Part shown: one piece after another, positions 53,305-62,921 of the stretch
How positions within the stretch are numbered: position 1 is the first letter of the stretch
Layout of the letters: every line of letters starts with the position of its first letter
From: Bacillota bacterium
GTDB lineage: Bacteria; Bacillota; Clostridia; Acetivibrionales; DSM-1351
DNA: 64,000 nucleotides
Reading direction: 5' to 3'
Assembly: GCA_023412275.1 (NCBI GenBank)
Contig: JAEYNY010000068.1
Span: forward strand, 1 to 64,000
Translations under genes and position numbers: made by a program
The notes under the pieces: model-generated
The model's database searches: none
Told to the model about the DNA's origin: nothing
The model's input: only the letters and a program-made list of their open reading frames with translations

Positions 53305-54111
53305 TTATTTTGCTGTTACGTTCTTTTCATTTGCTTCTTGAACAAACTTATCTATTGAACCGTCCTTCATAAGTCTGTCAAGAGTTTTGTTTATCTGCTC
53401 TACAAGGTTTTCATTACCTTTTTTAACTGCTATAGCAGATCCGCCTGTATCATCCTTTACAGGAACATTTGTAAGTGCCAAATCGTTGTTGTTCTTTACA
53501 TAACCGTTTGCTACAGGAAGTTCAACAACCAATGCATCTATCTTTTTATTTTTTAATTCCATAACCAAATCAGGGATTTTGCCTAAGGAAACAAGGTTTG
53601 CACCCTTAATTTGTTCTTGTACTATTTTCTCTTGTGTAGTTCCAAGCTGTGCACCAACTTTTTTATCTTTTAAATCAGCAACGGTTTTGTATTTGTCTTT
53701 GTCCTCAGCCCTTACCATTACACCCTGCTTTGCTTCATAATAAATCTTTGAAAAATCAACTGATTTTTTTCTCTTTTCGTCAGGATTCATACCGGCTATT
53801 ACAATGTCCACTTTGTTTGTGTTAAGTGATGACAATAGTCCGTTGAAATCAGCATCCACAATCTGGAGCTGTACACCCATGTCTTTTGCAATCTCCTCAG
53901 CAATAGAAATATCGATACCTACTATAGTATCTTTTCCATCTACCAGCATGTGATATTCATACGGTGCGTAATCTCCGCTTGTACCTATAACCAGTTTGCC
54001 GGATTTTTCAATTCTCTTCATTGTTGCTCCGCTGCCGCAGCCTGCAATAGATATTCCGATAGCGGCAACAACAATCAAGCAAAATATCTTCTTTAACATT
54101 CCTTTCATCAT
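53305..54111 (-). CDS. Polar amino acid ABC transporter substrate-binding lipoprotein
   Basis: This 268-residue family 3 solute-binding protein starts at ATG 54111 or 54108 behind GGGGGA. The signal peptide (LKKIFCLIVVAAIG) ends in lipobox SIAGC, so Cys is lipidated and the protein sits outside the membrane. KLVIGTSGDYAPYEY, VGIDISIAEEIAKDMG, DIVIAGMNP and QLGTTQE are hallmark segments. Amino-acid class cannot be assigned beyond polar type. Confidence 0.95.
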   Translation of the reverse strand: MMKGMLKKIFCLIVVAAIGISIAGCGSGATMKRIEKSGKLVIGTSGDYAPYEYHMLVDGKDTIVGIDISIAEEIAKDMGVQLQIVDADFNGLLSSLNTNKVDIVIAGMNPDEKRKKSVDFSKIYYEAKQGVMVRAEDKDKYKTVADLKDKKVGAQLGTTQEKIVQEQIKGANLVSLGKIPDLVMELKNKKIDALVVELPVANGYVKNNNDLALTNVPVKDDTGGSAIAVKKGNENLVEQINKTLDRLMKDGSIDKFVQEANEKNVTAK

Positions 54112-54161
54112 TTTGAAATCCCCCTATTATTTTTCTAATAAATAAACATTTGATATGTACA

Positions 54162-54190
54162 ATTATAAAATATTATGTATAAAAATTCAA
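54162..54190 (-). promoter_or_regulatory. Sigma-A promoter for the amino-acid importer operon
   Basis: On the minus strand TTGAAT (54190-54185) and a perfect TATAAT (54167-54162) are 17 bases apart, about 50 bases before the binding-protein start. The remaining part of the 352-base divergent gap (54191-54463) is AT-rich; a TATAAT-like box at 54390-54395 may serve the L,D-transpeptidase, but its -35 is weak. Nothing else was recognised there. Confidence 0.65.
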
Positions 54191-54463
54191 TATAATGCAT
54201 AAATATTTTGCTATATTATATCCTTTTTCGACACTTCCAAAAAAATCCACTCTCCAATATATAATTTCAGGAAATATTTGATTTACAGATATTGGGTGAG
54301 ACACCGTTACAGAGCCCCTATACGTGATAATCGCCTTAATCTCAAAAAATGTAACAGTAATGAAATTTTCATTTTAACAGTAAAATTAATATAATGAACT
54401 AATGCGGTACTATATTTTTCCAATTAGAATATAGTAATAAAAAAATCAGAGGTGGATTGTATA

Positions 54464-55390
54464 ATGCTTAAAAGACTTTTATTGCTTGGCACACTAATGA
54501 TTGCCATACTATTTGAAAGTACAGCTGTTTTAGGTGCAGCCGATGCAAAAAACAAAAATCAGTATCCCGGAGTATCACAGTCGGCAGTGAAAATTGATAC
54601 CACGGTACTTGATAAAACACTCGATACTCAAAAAAAACAGCAGGAAGCCCAGAAGAAAAAAGAAGAAGCTGCTGCCAAGGAAAAATTACAAAAAAAGGTA
54701 GCCCAGTTGCAAAAAGATATTACTTCCAATACATACTTGAAATACATTAAGCAGCTTGGTTATTATAAAAAGGCTTCTAAAAGTGATGAAAGATTAAATA
54801 TCAGAAATGCACTTCTTTTATTCCAAAGCAATCATAATATGAGTGTTACAGGTGTATACGATACGGCAACAAAGAATATGCTTGTACAAAGGCTATCCAG
54901 TAACAAGTTTGTTTATCTTGACAAGGTTACAAAAGCCCCTACTAATGGAAGATGGATTGCTGTAAACAAGACCACGAGAGTTTTAACATTATATGAAGGT
55001 ATAAAGGTATTGAAAAAATATGCCGTTGCAGTGGGCAATCCCGCAACCTTTACAAAATCAGGTAAATTTATTGTAACCAGTAAACTTATAGACCCCGATT
55101 GGGGAGGCGGAGGATTTGCAGACCCGGTAAAAGGCGGAACCCCTCAAAATCCTTTAGGAACTCGTTGGATGGGGATAAACAGAACAGACGGTTCCTATGG
55201 AATACATGGCACCAATTCATTTTATTCCATTGGAAGATACATATCTCACGGCTGTATGAGAATGTCAAATCACTGTGTGGAAGAACTGTATCCTCTTGTT
55301 CCTATGAAAGCACCTGTCTGGGTAGGTACACAGACTGAGTTAAAGAATTGGAGTATTACTCAACCCCTGTTCAAACAGCAGGTCTCGTAG
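54464..55390 (+). CDS. L,D-transpeptidase (YkuD) with peptidoglycan-binding domain
   Basis: The product has 308 residues from ATG 54464 (GAGGTGG upstream; an ATG four codons earlier has a poorer site). A signal peptide (LKRLLLLGTLMIAILF) ends near VLGAADA. A Lys/Gln/Glu-rich coiled-coil stretch (about 45-90) precedes a peptidoglycan-binding module (LNIRNALLLFQSNHNM). The YkuD catalytic domain has IHGTNS and ISHGCMRMSN, holding the His and catalytic Cys. It cross-links or anchors to peptidoglycan outside the cell. Transcribed alone toward asd. Confidence 0.92.
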   Translation: MLKRLLLLGTLMIAILFESTAVLGAADAKNKNQYPGVSQSAVKIDTTVLDKTLDTQKKQQEAQKKKEEAAAKEKLQKKVAQLQKDITSNTYLKYIKQLGYYKKASKSDERLNIRNALLLFQSNHNMSVTGVYDTATKNMLVQRLSSNKFVYLDKVTKAPTNGRWIAVNKTTRVLTLYEGIKVLKKYAVAVGNPATFTKSGKFIVTSKLIDPDWGGGGFADPVKGGTPQNPLGTRWMGINRTDGSYGIHGTNSFYSIGRYISHGCMRMSNHCVEELYPLVPMKAPVWVGTQTELKNWSITQPLFKQQVS

Positions 55391-55403
55391 AAAATTTTTA
55401 TTA

Positions 55404-55504
55404 TTGAATTTTAAGTAGTATTGTGATAAAATACACAGTACAAATACAAATGTCATTGAATGGTGGACACCTTATTGTTTTATTCGACTCACCCTCCATT
55501 CAAT
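55404..55504 (+). promoter_or_regulatory. asd promoter and leader hairpin
   Basis: TTGAAT (55404-55409), 17 bases, TAAAAT (55427-55432). The leader contains an exact 9-bp inverted repeat, ATTGAATGG (55455-55463) with CCATTCAAT (55496-55504), separated by 32 bases. No T-run follows, so it is not a simple terminator. It may be a protein-binding or RNA control element for this lysine/threonine pathway gene; it is too short for a lysine riboswitch. Confidence 0.5.
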
Positions 55505-55548
55505 ATCCTTTCAATAATATGAAAATCTACGAATAGGAGGCATAAAGG

Positions 55549-56634
55549 ATGTCTAAGCTAAAAGTTGGTATAATCGGTGGTACTGGAATGGTCGGACAAA
55601 GATTTATTTCACTTCTTGAAAACCATCCCTGGTTCGAAATTGTTTCCATTGCTGCCAGTGAAAAATCTTCCGGAAAGAGATACGAAGAAGCAGTAGGTAA
55701 TAGATGGAAGATGTCTACACCTATGCCTGAAAACGTTAAAAATATTGTAGTTAAAAACGCAACAGAACAAGTTAAAGAAATTTGTGATGAAGTGGATTTC
55801 GTTTTCTGTGCAGTTGATATGAAAAAGGATGAGATTAAGAAGCTTGAGGAAGAATATGCTAAAAATGAAACTCCTGTAGTTTCCAACAATTCGGCACACA
55901 GGTGGACCCCTGACGTACCTATGCTTATACCTGAAATCAATGCAGATCATGTAAAGGCAATAGATGCTCAGAGAAAAAGGCTAGGAACAAAATACGGATT
56001 CATTGCCGTTAAGCCAAACTGTTCAATCCAAAGCTATGTTCCTGCTCTTACTCCTCTATTGAAGTACGGTATTAAAAATGTTGTTGCAACTACTTACCAG
56101 GCAATCTCCGGTGCAGGCAAGAATTTCACTGACTGGCCTGAAATGCTTGATAACGTAATACCTTATATCGGTGGAGAAGAAGAAAAAAGCGAACAGGAAC
56201 CTTTGAAAATCTGGGGTAAAGTTGAGAACGGAGAAATCGTAAAGACTTCATCACCTCTTATAACTACACAGTGCATAAGAGTTCCTGTAACTGACGGTCA
56301 TCTTGCTGCAGTGTTTGTTTCTTTTGAAAACAAACCTTCAAAAGAAGAGATACTTGAGTTATGGAAAAACTTCAAGGGTGAACCTCAACTGTTGGATTTA
56401 CCAAGTGCACCAAAGCAGTTTATAAAGTATTTTGAAGAAGACAACAGACCCCAAACCAAATTGGACAGAGATGCTGAAAATGGAATGGGTATAACTGCTG
56501 GAAGACTTCGTGAAGACACTCTTTATGATTACAAATTCGTTTGTCTCTCACACAATACTGTCCGTGGTGCTGCAGGCGGTGGTGTACTAATGGCAGAGTA
56601 CCTAAAGTCCCAAGGATATATTCATGCAAAATAA
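55549..56634 (+). CDS. asd: Aspartate-semialdehyde dehydrogenase
   Basis: This 361-residue enzyme of the archaeal/fungal-type ASADH subgroup has NADP motif GGTGMVGQRF, catalytic Cys in VKPNCSIQSY and an active-site His in VPVTDGHLAAV. It reduces aspartyl phosphate to the semialdehyde for lysine, threonine and methionine synthesis. ATG 55549 is behind AGGAGG. The length is typical for this subgroup. It is followed by a clear terminator and so is probably monocistronic. Confidence 0.95.
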   Translation: MSKLKVGIIGGTGMVGQRFISLLENHPWFEIVSIAASEKSSGKRYEEAVGNRWKMSTPMPENVKNIVVKNATEQVKEICDEVDFVFCAVDMKKDEIKKLEEEYAKNETPVVSNNSAHRWTPDVPMLIPEINADHVKAIDAQRKRLGTKYGFIAVKPNCSIQSYVPALTPLLKYGIKNVVATTYQAISGAGKNFTDWPEMLDNVIPYIGGEEEKSEQEPLKIWGKVENGEIVKTSSPLITTQCIRVPVTDGHLAAVFVSFENKPSKEEILELWKNFKGEPQLLDLPSAPKQFIKYFEEDNRPQTKLDRDAENGMGITAGRLREDTLYDYKFVCLSHNTVRGAAGGGVLMAEYLKSQGYIHAK

Positions 56635-56695
56635 GTAATATTACCTATTTTTCTTACAATTAGTTAAATAATTTAGTGTTATATGCCGATAAATG

Positions 56696-56722
56696 AGCTA
56701 GGTGAACAACCTAGCTTTTTTG
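56696..56722 (+). terminator. Terminator after asd
   Basis: AGCTAGG and CCTAGCT form a 7-bp stem with a seven-base loop, followed by six T. Confidence 0.85.
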
Positions 56723-56784
56723 TTATGTTCAAATTTTTACCATAAATGTTAATGTTCAATTTTCTACAGGCAAAGGAGATCAAA

Positions 56785-59247
56785 ATGGGCATAAAATCAG
56801 ACTATGCAGGCCAATATTTGTCCGGTCAGAATGAAACGATTATTTACGAAGGTGACAGAGTATCCTCAGTTATTTTAATGCTTCAGGGGAAGCTGGATGT
56901 TTTACTGTCACCCTTTGATACAGCACCAAATAATGAAGGCTACACAGCCGATAACAGCTGCCGTCTTTTTACCTTGGAGCAGAATACTTTTCTATGCGCT
57001 AATGACATTTTGAAAAGCGGAAAAAACTCCTTTAGTTTAAGATCCCAGCAAGCATGTAATTTATACTGTTTTCCGGCTTCATCTGCAAATGGTATCAGAG
57101 ATATAATGAATACTCAAAAGGATTATTCAACATATATTGTCTCTTCACTGGCAACGCTCATTGACCTGAGCTATGATTCATATCAAAAGCTGCTCCCAAT
57201 ATGCAGAAGTCTGGATATATTATTAAAAAACCTATCTGTATATTATTGGGCTATAAAGGATAAATACTACTTTAAATATTCTCCTGAGATAGAGAACCTG
57301 GAGTACTACAAAAACGCTTATCAGGAAGCAAGAGATAACGGAGTACGTTTCTTCCCTGTTGACACAGATTCCTTATCAAATACATATATATGTGAGAATT
57401 GTGGAGACACCGAGAATGAAATAGATGATGCAGGTTTTGAGTATTTTTCAAAGCTACTTAACGTTCCTCTTGAGCAAAGAAAGGGCTTTTTCAACAGTGA
57501 AAGCTATGTTTGCGAATACCATATAGAAAAGGGTTCTGATCTTATGGAATCCCTTGTAGGTGAAATTAAAAGCAAACTATCCCAATTATACAATAATATA
57601 AACTGTCTCTGTACTGCTCCTGTAAACCTTATGTCTTCTTACGCAAGAATAGCGGTAGATTCAAAGGATGATAAGGAAGCAGTACTGACTCTTTATGGGA
57701 TTATGGAACAATCAGCCGCAGTTATTGCAAATTGTATTGCCAGACTTCAGAATGAGTTTGACTGTTTCAACTCCATAACTATTTCAAAAATTAGTGAAAT
57801 GGTTGAAGCCGTTAAGGAAAAGGCATCCATTAATCGTATACCTCAGAATGATGATGGTACATATTCAGGAAATGAGCTTCCGAAGGAACTTGAAAACAGT
57901 CTTGATAAGATTTTGACCATATGTGGCTGCACTATGGATTTCAAGGACAGTTTTAATAAGCGGCTTAGTCATTTCAGAGCTTTAAAGGATAAATCCTCCA
58001 GTGACTCTGAAGCAAGGGAGCTTCGTTCTTCACTTACAGCTGATTTCTTTGCTGTTTATGAAACAGCTTTCAAAAAAGCTCAGGAAATCGGCCAGTACCC
58101 AAAAATTTTAAGCATGTTCTTAAATTTTGGTTATATGGATGAACGTCTTGTGACAAAAGAACAGGCTATTGCTTTATATAGACTTTGTGACAAGGAATAT
58201 GCAAAATCAAAATTCAATATATATAATTCAACAAAGTGGCTTCAGGAAATTTATAATAACCGCAAGGAACCTTCTATCAATGATTTCGGACAAGATTACT
58301 ACGATGTTTTCAGAGATATGAAGAAAAGGAAAATTGTTACAGACCTTGATAAGCCGGCATATGAAAAGGACTTTAATGCCAAGGTAAGTTTTGAAATAAA
58401 TAACATGTTAAAAACAAATCAGAAAGTGTGCCATGGTCACATGAGCAGCTACTTTCCTATTTTGCACAAAGATATTATCACTCGTGATCTTGAGAAATCA
58501 GTTGTGACTCCACATAAGATTACAGATGCGATTATGAATATCCTCGATACCGATTTTTCAGTATTCTACAGAGAAATCTGGTATAAAAATGAAAAGAAGA
58601 ATATTGAAAAAGAACCGATAATGAAAGAGATTCTTCCTGACATTATAATAGTGCCTACCTTCGGTTCCCGTGCGTCCATGTGGCAGGAAATTACGGGAAG
58701 AGGCAGAAATACACCCGGCAGATTCATATTCCCTGCATTTACGGATGAAAACATATACGATATGGTACTGAGACTTATTGGTACCTTCAGATGGGAACTG
58801 TGCAGAACCATGATGGGTGTTGCATGGAACGATATAACTGAAAAATCTTTGACTTCAGAGTACACTGATTACATTCAGTTCTTTAAGAAAAACCATGACC
58901 TTTCCGAAGAAGCCAAGGAAAAAATCAAGGTACAGATACAGAAAAACAGGAACATGATGAAGGATATTTTCACAAGTGATTATGATGTCTGGATAAATTA
59001 TGAATCAAAAGGTATCCTCAGGCTGAACAAAATAGCAAGATCAATTTTATTCAGGCATTGTCCTCTCCCTAAAGAACAAAGGACAAATCTTGCAAAGCAG
59101 CCTGCATTCTCAGACCTGTGTATGCAGTTAAATACCACCAGAGCAAAGACAGCCAAGTCCCTTGCAAGCAAGTACAATAAATTATTCAAGAACGGCCCTA
59201 TGGACGAGGATATGGAAGCAAATCTGATTTTCTACAGAGATCTTTAA
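56785..59247 (+). CDS. Large protein with N-terminal cyclic-nucleotide-binding-like domain
   Basis: The product has 820 residues from ATG 56785, behind AAGGAG; an ATG 13 codons upstream lacks an RBS. Residues about 10-115 look like a cNMP-binding jelly roll (IIYEGDRVSSVILMLQGKLDV). The long remainder is helical, without membrane segments, with a possible metal pair CENCGD near residue 215 and SYFPILHKDIITRDLEKS further on. I know similar long clostridial proteins annotated only as cyclic nucleotide-binding. There is no HTH domain, so it is not a Crp-type regulator. The phosphate-binding arginine signature is not evident, so ligand binding is uncertain. Function is unknown. Confidence 0.7.
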   Translation: MGIKSDYAGQYLSGQNETIIYEGDRVSSVILMLQGKLDVLLSPFDTAPNNEGYTADNSCRLFTLEQNTFLCANDILKSGKNSFSLRSQQACNLYCFPASSANGIRDIMNTQKDYSTYIVSSLATLIDLSYDSYQKLLPICRSLDILLKNLSVYYWAIKDKYYFKYSPEIENLEYYKNAYQEARDNGVRFFPVDTDSLSNTYICENCGDTENEIDDAGFEYFSKLLNVPLEQRKGFFNSESYVCEYHIEKGSDLMESLVGEIKSKLSQLYNNINCLCTAPVNLMSSYARIAVDSKDDKEAVLTLYGIMEQSAAVIANCIARLQNEFDCFNSITISKISEMVEAVKEKASINRIPQNDDGTYSGNELPKELENSLDKILTICGCTMDFKDSFNKRLSHFRALKDKSSSDSEARELRSSLTADFFAVYETAFKKAQEIGQYPKILSMFLNFGYMDERLVTKEQAIALYRLCDKEYAKSKFNIYNSTKWLQEIYNNRKEPSINDFGQDYYDVFRDMKKRKIVTDLDKPAYEKDFNAKVSFEINNMLKTNQKVCHGHMSSYFPILHKDIITRDLEKSVVTPHKITDAIMNILDTDFSVFYREIWYKNEKKNIEKEPIMKEILPDIIIVPTFGSRASMWQEITGRGRNTPGRFIFPAFTDENIYDMVLRLIGTFRWELCRTMMGVAWNDITEKSLTSEYTDYIQFFKKNHDLSEEAKEKIKVQIQKNRNMMKDIFTSDYDVWINYESKGILRLNKIARSILFRHCPLPKEQRTNLAKQPAFSDLCMQLNTTRAKTAKSLASKYNKLFKNGPMDEDMEANLIFYRDL

Positions 59248-59267
59248 AATTAATTAATATAAAAATA

Positions 59268-59314
59268 AAAAATATCAATGAGAGCTTCAACGTAGGCTAC
59301 TCATTGATATTTTT
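59268..59314. terminator. Bidirectional terminator between convergent genes
   Basis: AAAAATATCAATGAG pairs exactly with CTCATTGATATTTTT across a 17-base loop, with A and T runs on both sides. It separates the cNMP-domain gene from ridA. Confidence 0.85.
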
Positions 59315-59331
59315 TTATACTTCATAATCTT

Positions 59332-59712
59332 CTACAATACTGCAATACATTCTATCTCAATTAAGACATCCTTTGGAAGTCTTGCAACCTCTACACATGA
59401 TCTTGCAGGGTAATTGTCCGTAAAGAATTTTTTATATACTTCGTTTATTACTGCAAAGTCATTCATGTCTTTTATGAAGACAGTAGTTTTTACAACGTTA
59501 CCCAGACCTGCACCGGCTCCTTTCAGAACTTCTGCAAGGTTTTTGATTGCCTGCTCTGCCTGTTGGGCCGCACCTCCGGCAACTACATTGCCACTGGCCG
59601 GATCTACAGGAATTGCTCCCGAGGTATATATAACATTTCCGCATTTAACCGCTTGTGAGTAGGGTCCTATGGCCGCAGGTGCCTTATCAGTTGAAATAAT
59701 CTCCAAATTCAT
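59332..59712 (-). CDS. ridA: RidA-family enamine/imine deaminase
   Basis: This 126-residue YjgF/RidA protein has GPYSQAV at the N-terminus, TSGAIPVDP, and a C-terminal RSCVEVARLPKDVLIEIECIA with the conserved Arg and Glu. It hydrolyses reactive 2-aminoacrylate-type intermediates. ATG 59712 follows AGGAG. It lies 21 bases after proA and is the last gene of the glpK-proA-ridA unit. Confidence 0.95.
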   Translation of the reverse strand: MNLEIISTDKAPAAIGPYSQAVKCGNVIYTSGAIPVDPASGNVVAGGAAQQAEQAIKNLAEVLKGAGAGLGNVVKTTVFIKDMNDFAVINEVYKKFFTDNYPARSCVEVARLPKDVLIEIECIAVL

Positions 59713-59733
59713 TTTTAATCACTCCTTAATGTT

Positions 59734-61032
59734 TTATATCTCTTCAATCTGCTTATCCATTTTTACATGCTTAAAGTGCCTCTTGTTTGTGGCATAATCG
59801 TCAACAATCTGCCCGTTGCCAATCAGCATATATTTGTAGCTTAACAAACCGTCCAGGCCTACAGGGCCTCTGGCATGAAGCTTGCTTGTACTTATTCCTA
59901 CCTCAGCACCAAAACCGTATTTGAAGCCGTCGCTAAATCTTGTGGAAGCATTCCAGAAAACATTTCCGGAATCAACAAGATTCATAAATTTAACTGCTGT
60001 TGTTTTATCCTTTGTCACTATGCTGTCAGTATGCCCTGAGCCATAAGTATTGATATGCTTTATAGCTTCATCCACACCGGAAACAATCTTTATGGATATA
60101 ATGTAATCAAGATACTCTGTTGCCCAGTCTTGGTCGCTGGCAGGCTTAACTTCTATGATTTTAGCTGTTTCTTCATCTCCGAATATTTCAACATTCTTTT
60201 TATCAAGTTCAGCCTTTAATCCCGGTAGAAATTCCTTTGCTACTGCCCTGTCAACCAAAAGGGTTTCTGTTGCATTACAAACTGCAACATACTGAGTTTT
60301 TGAATCTACTGTGATTTTCTTTGCCATTTCCAAGTCTGCACTTCCATCCACGTATATGTGGCAAATACCATCTGCGTGACCCATTACCGGTATTCTTGAA
60401 TTATCCATTATATATCGTACAAACTCATTCGAGCCTCTTGGAATTACCAGGTCAATATATTCATCCATTTTCAACATTTCATTTACATCGTCCCTGCTTT
60501 CAAGAAGGCTTATCCAGCCTTTGGGCAGTCCGGCTGCTACTGTAGCTTCTTCTATAACATCTGTCAGAACCCGGTTTGTTTCTTTTGCTTCAGAACCGCC
60601 TTTAAGGAGAACACAGTTTCCGCTTTTAAGGCAGAGGGTTGATATCTGCACAAGTGCGTCGGGCCTTGATTCAAATATGATACCTATAACACCTATTGGG
60701 CAGGTAACTTTAAACAGCTCAAGGTCATCGTCCAGCATATTTGAAAACAGAGTTTTACCTACAGGTTCTTCAAGGGCCTTGAGACTTTTAATTCCTTCAA
60801 CTACATCATTTAATTTCTTCTCATCAAATTTAAGTCTTTTTAGAAGCGGTGAAGCCAGATTCTCCTTTTCGCTTCTTTCAAGGTCATTCTGATTTGCTTC
60901 TATGATTCTTTTACTATTTGCAAGTAGTGCATCAGCTATCTTCAACAGTGCATTGTTCTTAACTTCTCCGCTAAGTGCAGCCATTTTTACAGATGCCTCA
61001 CCGGCATTTTCACATAATTGTCTTATGTCCAT
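59734..61032 (-). CDS. proA: Gamma-glutamyl phosphate reductase
   Basis: This 432-residue aldehyde dehydrogenase-fold enzyme has catalytic Cys in YVAVCNATETL, and GSGHTDSIVT and NASTRFSDGF close to the C-terminus, as in ProA. It reduces gamma-glutamyl phosphate to the semialdehyde in proline synthesis. ATG 61032 is behind AGGAGG, nine bases after glpK. The partner proB is not adjacent in the window, which is less common. Confidence 0.95.
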   Translation of the reverse strand: MDIRQLCENAGEASVKMAALSGEVKNNALLKIADALLANSKRIIEANQNDLERSEKENLASPLLKRLKFDEKKLNDVVEGIKSLKALEEPVGKTLFSNMLDDDLELFKVTCPIGVIGIIFESRPDALVQISTLCLKSGNCVLLKGGSEAKETNRVLTDVIEEATVAAGLPKGWISLLESRDDVNEMLKMDEYIDLVIPRGSNEFVRYIMDNSRIPVMGHADGICHIYVDGSADLEMAKKITVDSKTQYVAVCNATETLLVDRAVAKEFLPGLKAELDKKNVEIFGDEETAKIIEVKPASDQDWATEYLDYIISIKIVSGVDEAIKHINTYGSGHTDSIVTKDKTTAVKFMNLVDSGNVFWNASTRFSDGFKYGFGAEVGISTSKLHARGPVGLDGLLSYKYMLIGNGQIVDDYATNKRHFKHVKMDKQIEEI

Positions 61033-61041
61033 TTTTACCTC

Positions 61042-62538
61042 CTAAATATCCCATTTCATTGATTTTTCAACCGCTTTCTTCCACTTTAAGTATAGACTGT
61101 CAAAGTAATTTTTATTTCCTAAAGGCATGTATGTCTTGTCAAGATTCCATGCTTTTTCAATCTCTTCCTTGGATGTCCAGATTCCAACGCCGAGTCCTGC
61201 CAAAAATGCTGAACCAAGTGCTGTTGTTTCCCTTATTACAGGCCTTTGGACAGGTATATTCAGTATATCTGCCTGAAACTGCATAAGAAATTCACTTGCG
61301 CTTGCACCCCCGTCTACTTTGAGTGCATTTAACTCTATTCCCGAATCCAGTTCCATTGCTTCCAATACATCCCTGCTCTGATATGCTATGGACTCCAGAG
61401 TGGCCCTAATAATATGCTTTTTGTTTGTACCTCTGGTTATCCCAAGAATCGTACCACGTGCATACATATCCCAATATGGAGCTCCTAATCCCGTAAATGC
61501 AGGAACAACATACACTCCGCCGGTGTCTGGAACTTTTTCCGCCTCAACATCACTTTCATGTGCGGTTTTTATGATCCCAAGTTCATCTCTTAACCATTGA
61601 ATAGCTGCCCCGGCATTGAATACACTACCTTCAAGTGCATATTCAACCTGATTATCTATGCCCCATGCAATAGTAGTAAGAAGATTGTTTTTTGAATTAA
61701 CCGGTGTTTTGCCGGTATTCATTAATATGAAACAACCCGTACCATATGTATTTTTGGCATCACCCTTTTTAAAGCAGGCTTGCCCGAAAAGGGAGGCATG
61801 CTGGTCTCCGGCTATTCCAGAAATAGGGATTTTTGCTCCTAAAATTTTTTCGTTAGAGTATGCACATACCCCGGATGATGAAACTACCTCAGGCAACATA
61901 CAAGCCGGTATTTCCAGTTCTTCCAGCAGTTCTTCATCCCATTTTAAATCATTTATATTATAAAGCATGGTTCTGGAGGCATTTGAATAATCGGTGATAT
62001 GACTTTTACCTCCGGTTAAATTCCAGATAAGCCAGGAATCAATGGTTCCGGCAAGGAGTTCTCCTCTTTGGGCCTTTTCCTTTGCCCCCTCTACCTGATC
62101 CAGAATCCATTTTATTTTGGTTCCCGAAAAATATGCATCTATTACCAGCCCGGTTTTGCTTTTAATTTTATCTCTCAAACCAGCCATCTTTAAACTGTCA
62201 CAAATTTCAGAACTCCTCCTGCACTGCCATACAATGGCTCTATGCACAGGTTTTCCTGTGTTTTTGTCCCATACAACTACAGTTTCCCTCTGGTTTGTGA
62301 TACCGATGCAAGCTATTGCTTCAGGACTTATTCCGGCCATCTTTATTGCTCCCGTTATAGCAGTCATCTGGTCTCTGAAAATATCTTCAGCATCATGTTC
62401 AACCCAGCCGGGCTGAGGATAATACTGTTGCAACGGCACACTTTTTATTCCGGCTATATTACCGTTCAAGCTGTCAAATACTACTGCTCTGGAGCTGGTA
62501 GTCCCCTGGTCAAGGGATAAAATGTATCTCTTCTGCAT
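61042..62538 (-). CDS. glpK: Glycerol kinase
   Basis: This 498-residue FGGY kinase has LDQGTTSSRAVVFD (phosphate loop), GITNQRETVVVWD, AGDQHASLFGQACF and YALEGSVFNAGAAIQWLRD, all specific for GlpK. It phosphorylates glycerol to glycerol 3-phosphate. ATG 62538 follows GGGGACGGG. It heads an operon with proA and ridA, an unexpected grouping, with no glpF or glpD in the window. Confidence 0.95.
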   Translation of the reverse strand: MQKRYILSLDQGTTSSRAVVFDSLNGNIAGIKSVPLQQYYPQPGWVEHDAEDIFRDQMTAITGAIKMAGISPEAIACIGITNQRETVVVWDKNTGKPVHRAIVWQCRRSSEICDSLKMAGLRDKIKSKTGLVIDAYFSGTKIKWILDQVEGAKEKAQRGELLAGTIDSWLIWNLTGGKSHITDYSNASRTMLYNINDLKWDEELLEELEIPACMLPEVVSSSGVCAYSNEKILGAKIPISGIAGDQHASLFGQACFKKGDAKNTYGTGCFILMNTGKTPVNSKNNLLTTIAWGIDNQVEYALEGSVFNAGAAIQWLRDELGIIKTAHESDVEAEKVPDTGGVYVVPAFTGLGAPYWDMYARGTILGITRGTNKKHIIRATLESIAYQSRDVLEAMELDSGIELNALKVDGGASASEFLMQFQADILNIPVQRPVIRETTALGSAFLAGLGVGIWTSKEEIEKAWNLDKTYMPLGNKNYFDSLYLKWKKAVEKSMKWDI

Positions 62539-62609
62539 AAATCCCGTCCCCTTTGTATATCACAAAGTTGCTCTATTTTCGTATTAGTTAAAAACATTAT
62601 ATCATATTT

Positions 62610-62921
62610 CTACACTCTGGAAATTATCATCTCACAAACGTAAACAACGGCAATTGCACACACAGCTACCTTTAACAGACTTTTTTCAAAGTAGGCCAGT
62701 ATAACTGCAACTCCTAGTCCTATAACAGCTGACAAAAAATGCCCTGTGGATGTAAGTATATCAGGAAATATCATAGCTCCCAAAACTGCATAAGGTACAT
62801 ATCCCAGAAATGCAGTTATAAACCGGGACTTTATTTTATTTTTGAATACAGCCATGGGAACTACTCTTGGAATATATGTAACCAATGCCATAAGAAGTAC
62901 TGCAATCAAAGTATTAGTCAT
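62610..62921 (-). CDS. azlD: AzlD-type branched-chain amino acid export subunit
   Basis: The product has 103 residues from ATG 62921 (GGAGG nine bases upstream); the frame is open 11 codons further but without an RBS. It has three to four hydrophobic helices with VTYIPRVVPM near the N-terminus, typical of AzlD. It overlaps azlC by eight bases, as in other AzlCD pairs. Confidence 0.88.
   Translation of the reverse strand: MTNTLIAVLLMALVTYIPRVVPMAVFKNKIKSRFITAFLGYVPYAVLGAMIFPDILTSTGHFLSAVIGLGVAVILAYFEKSLLKVAVCAIAVVYVCEMIISRV

Noticed and set aside
55391..55548. Lysine riboswitch or T-box upstream of asd
   Set aside because: The leader is only about 110 bases after the promoter and lacks T-box and L-box conserved cores and a terminator; only one inverted repeat is present.
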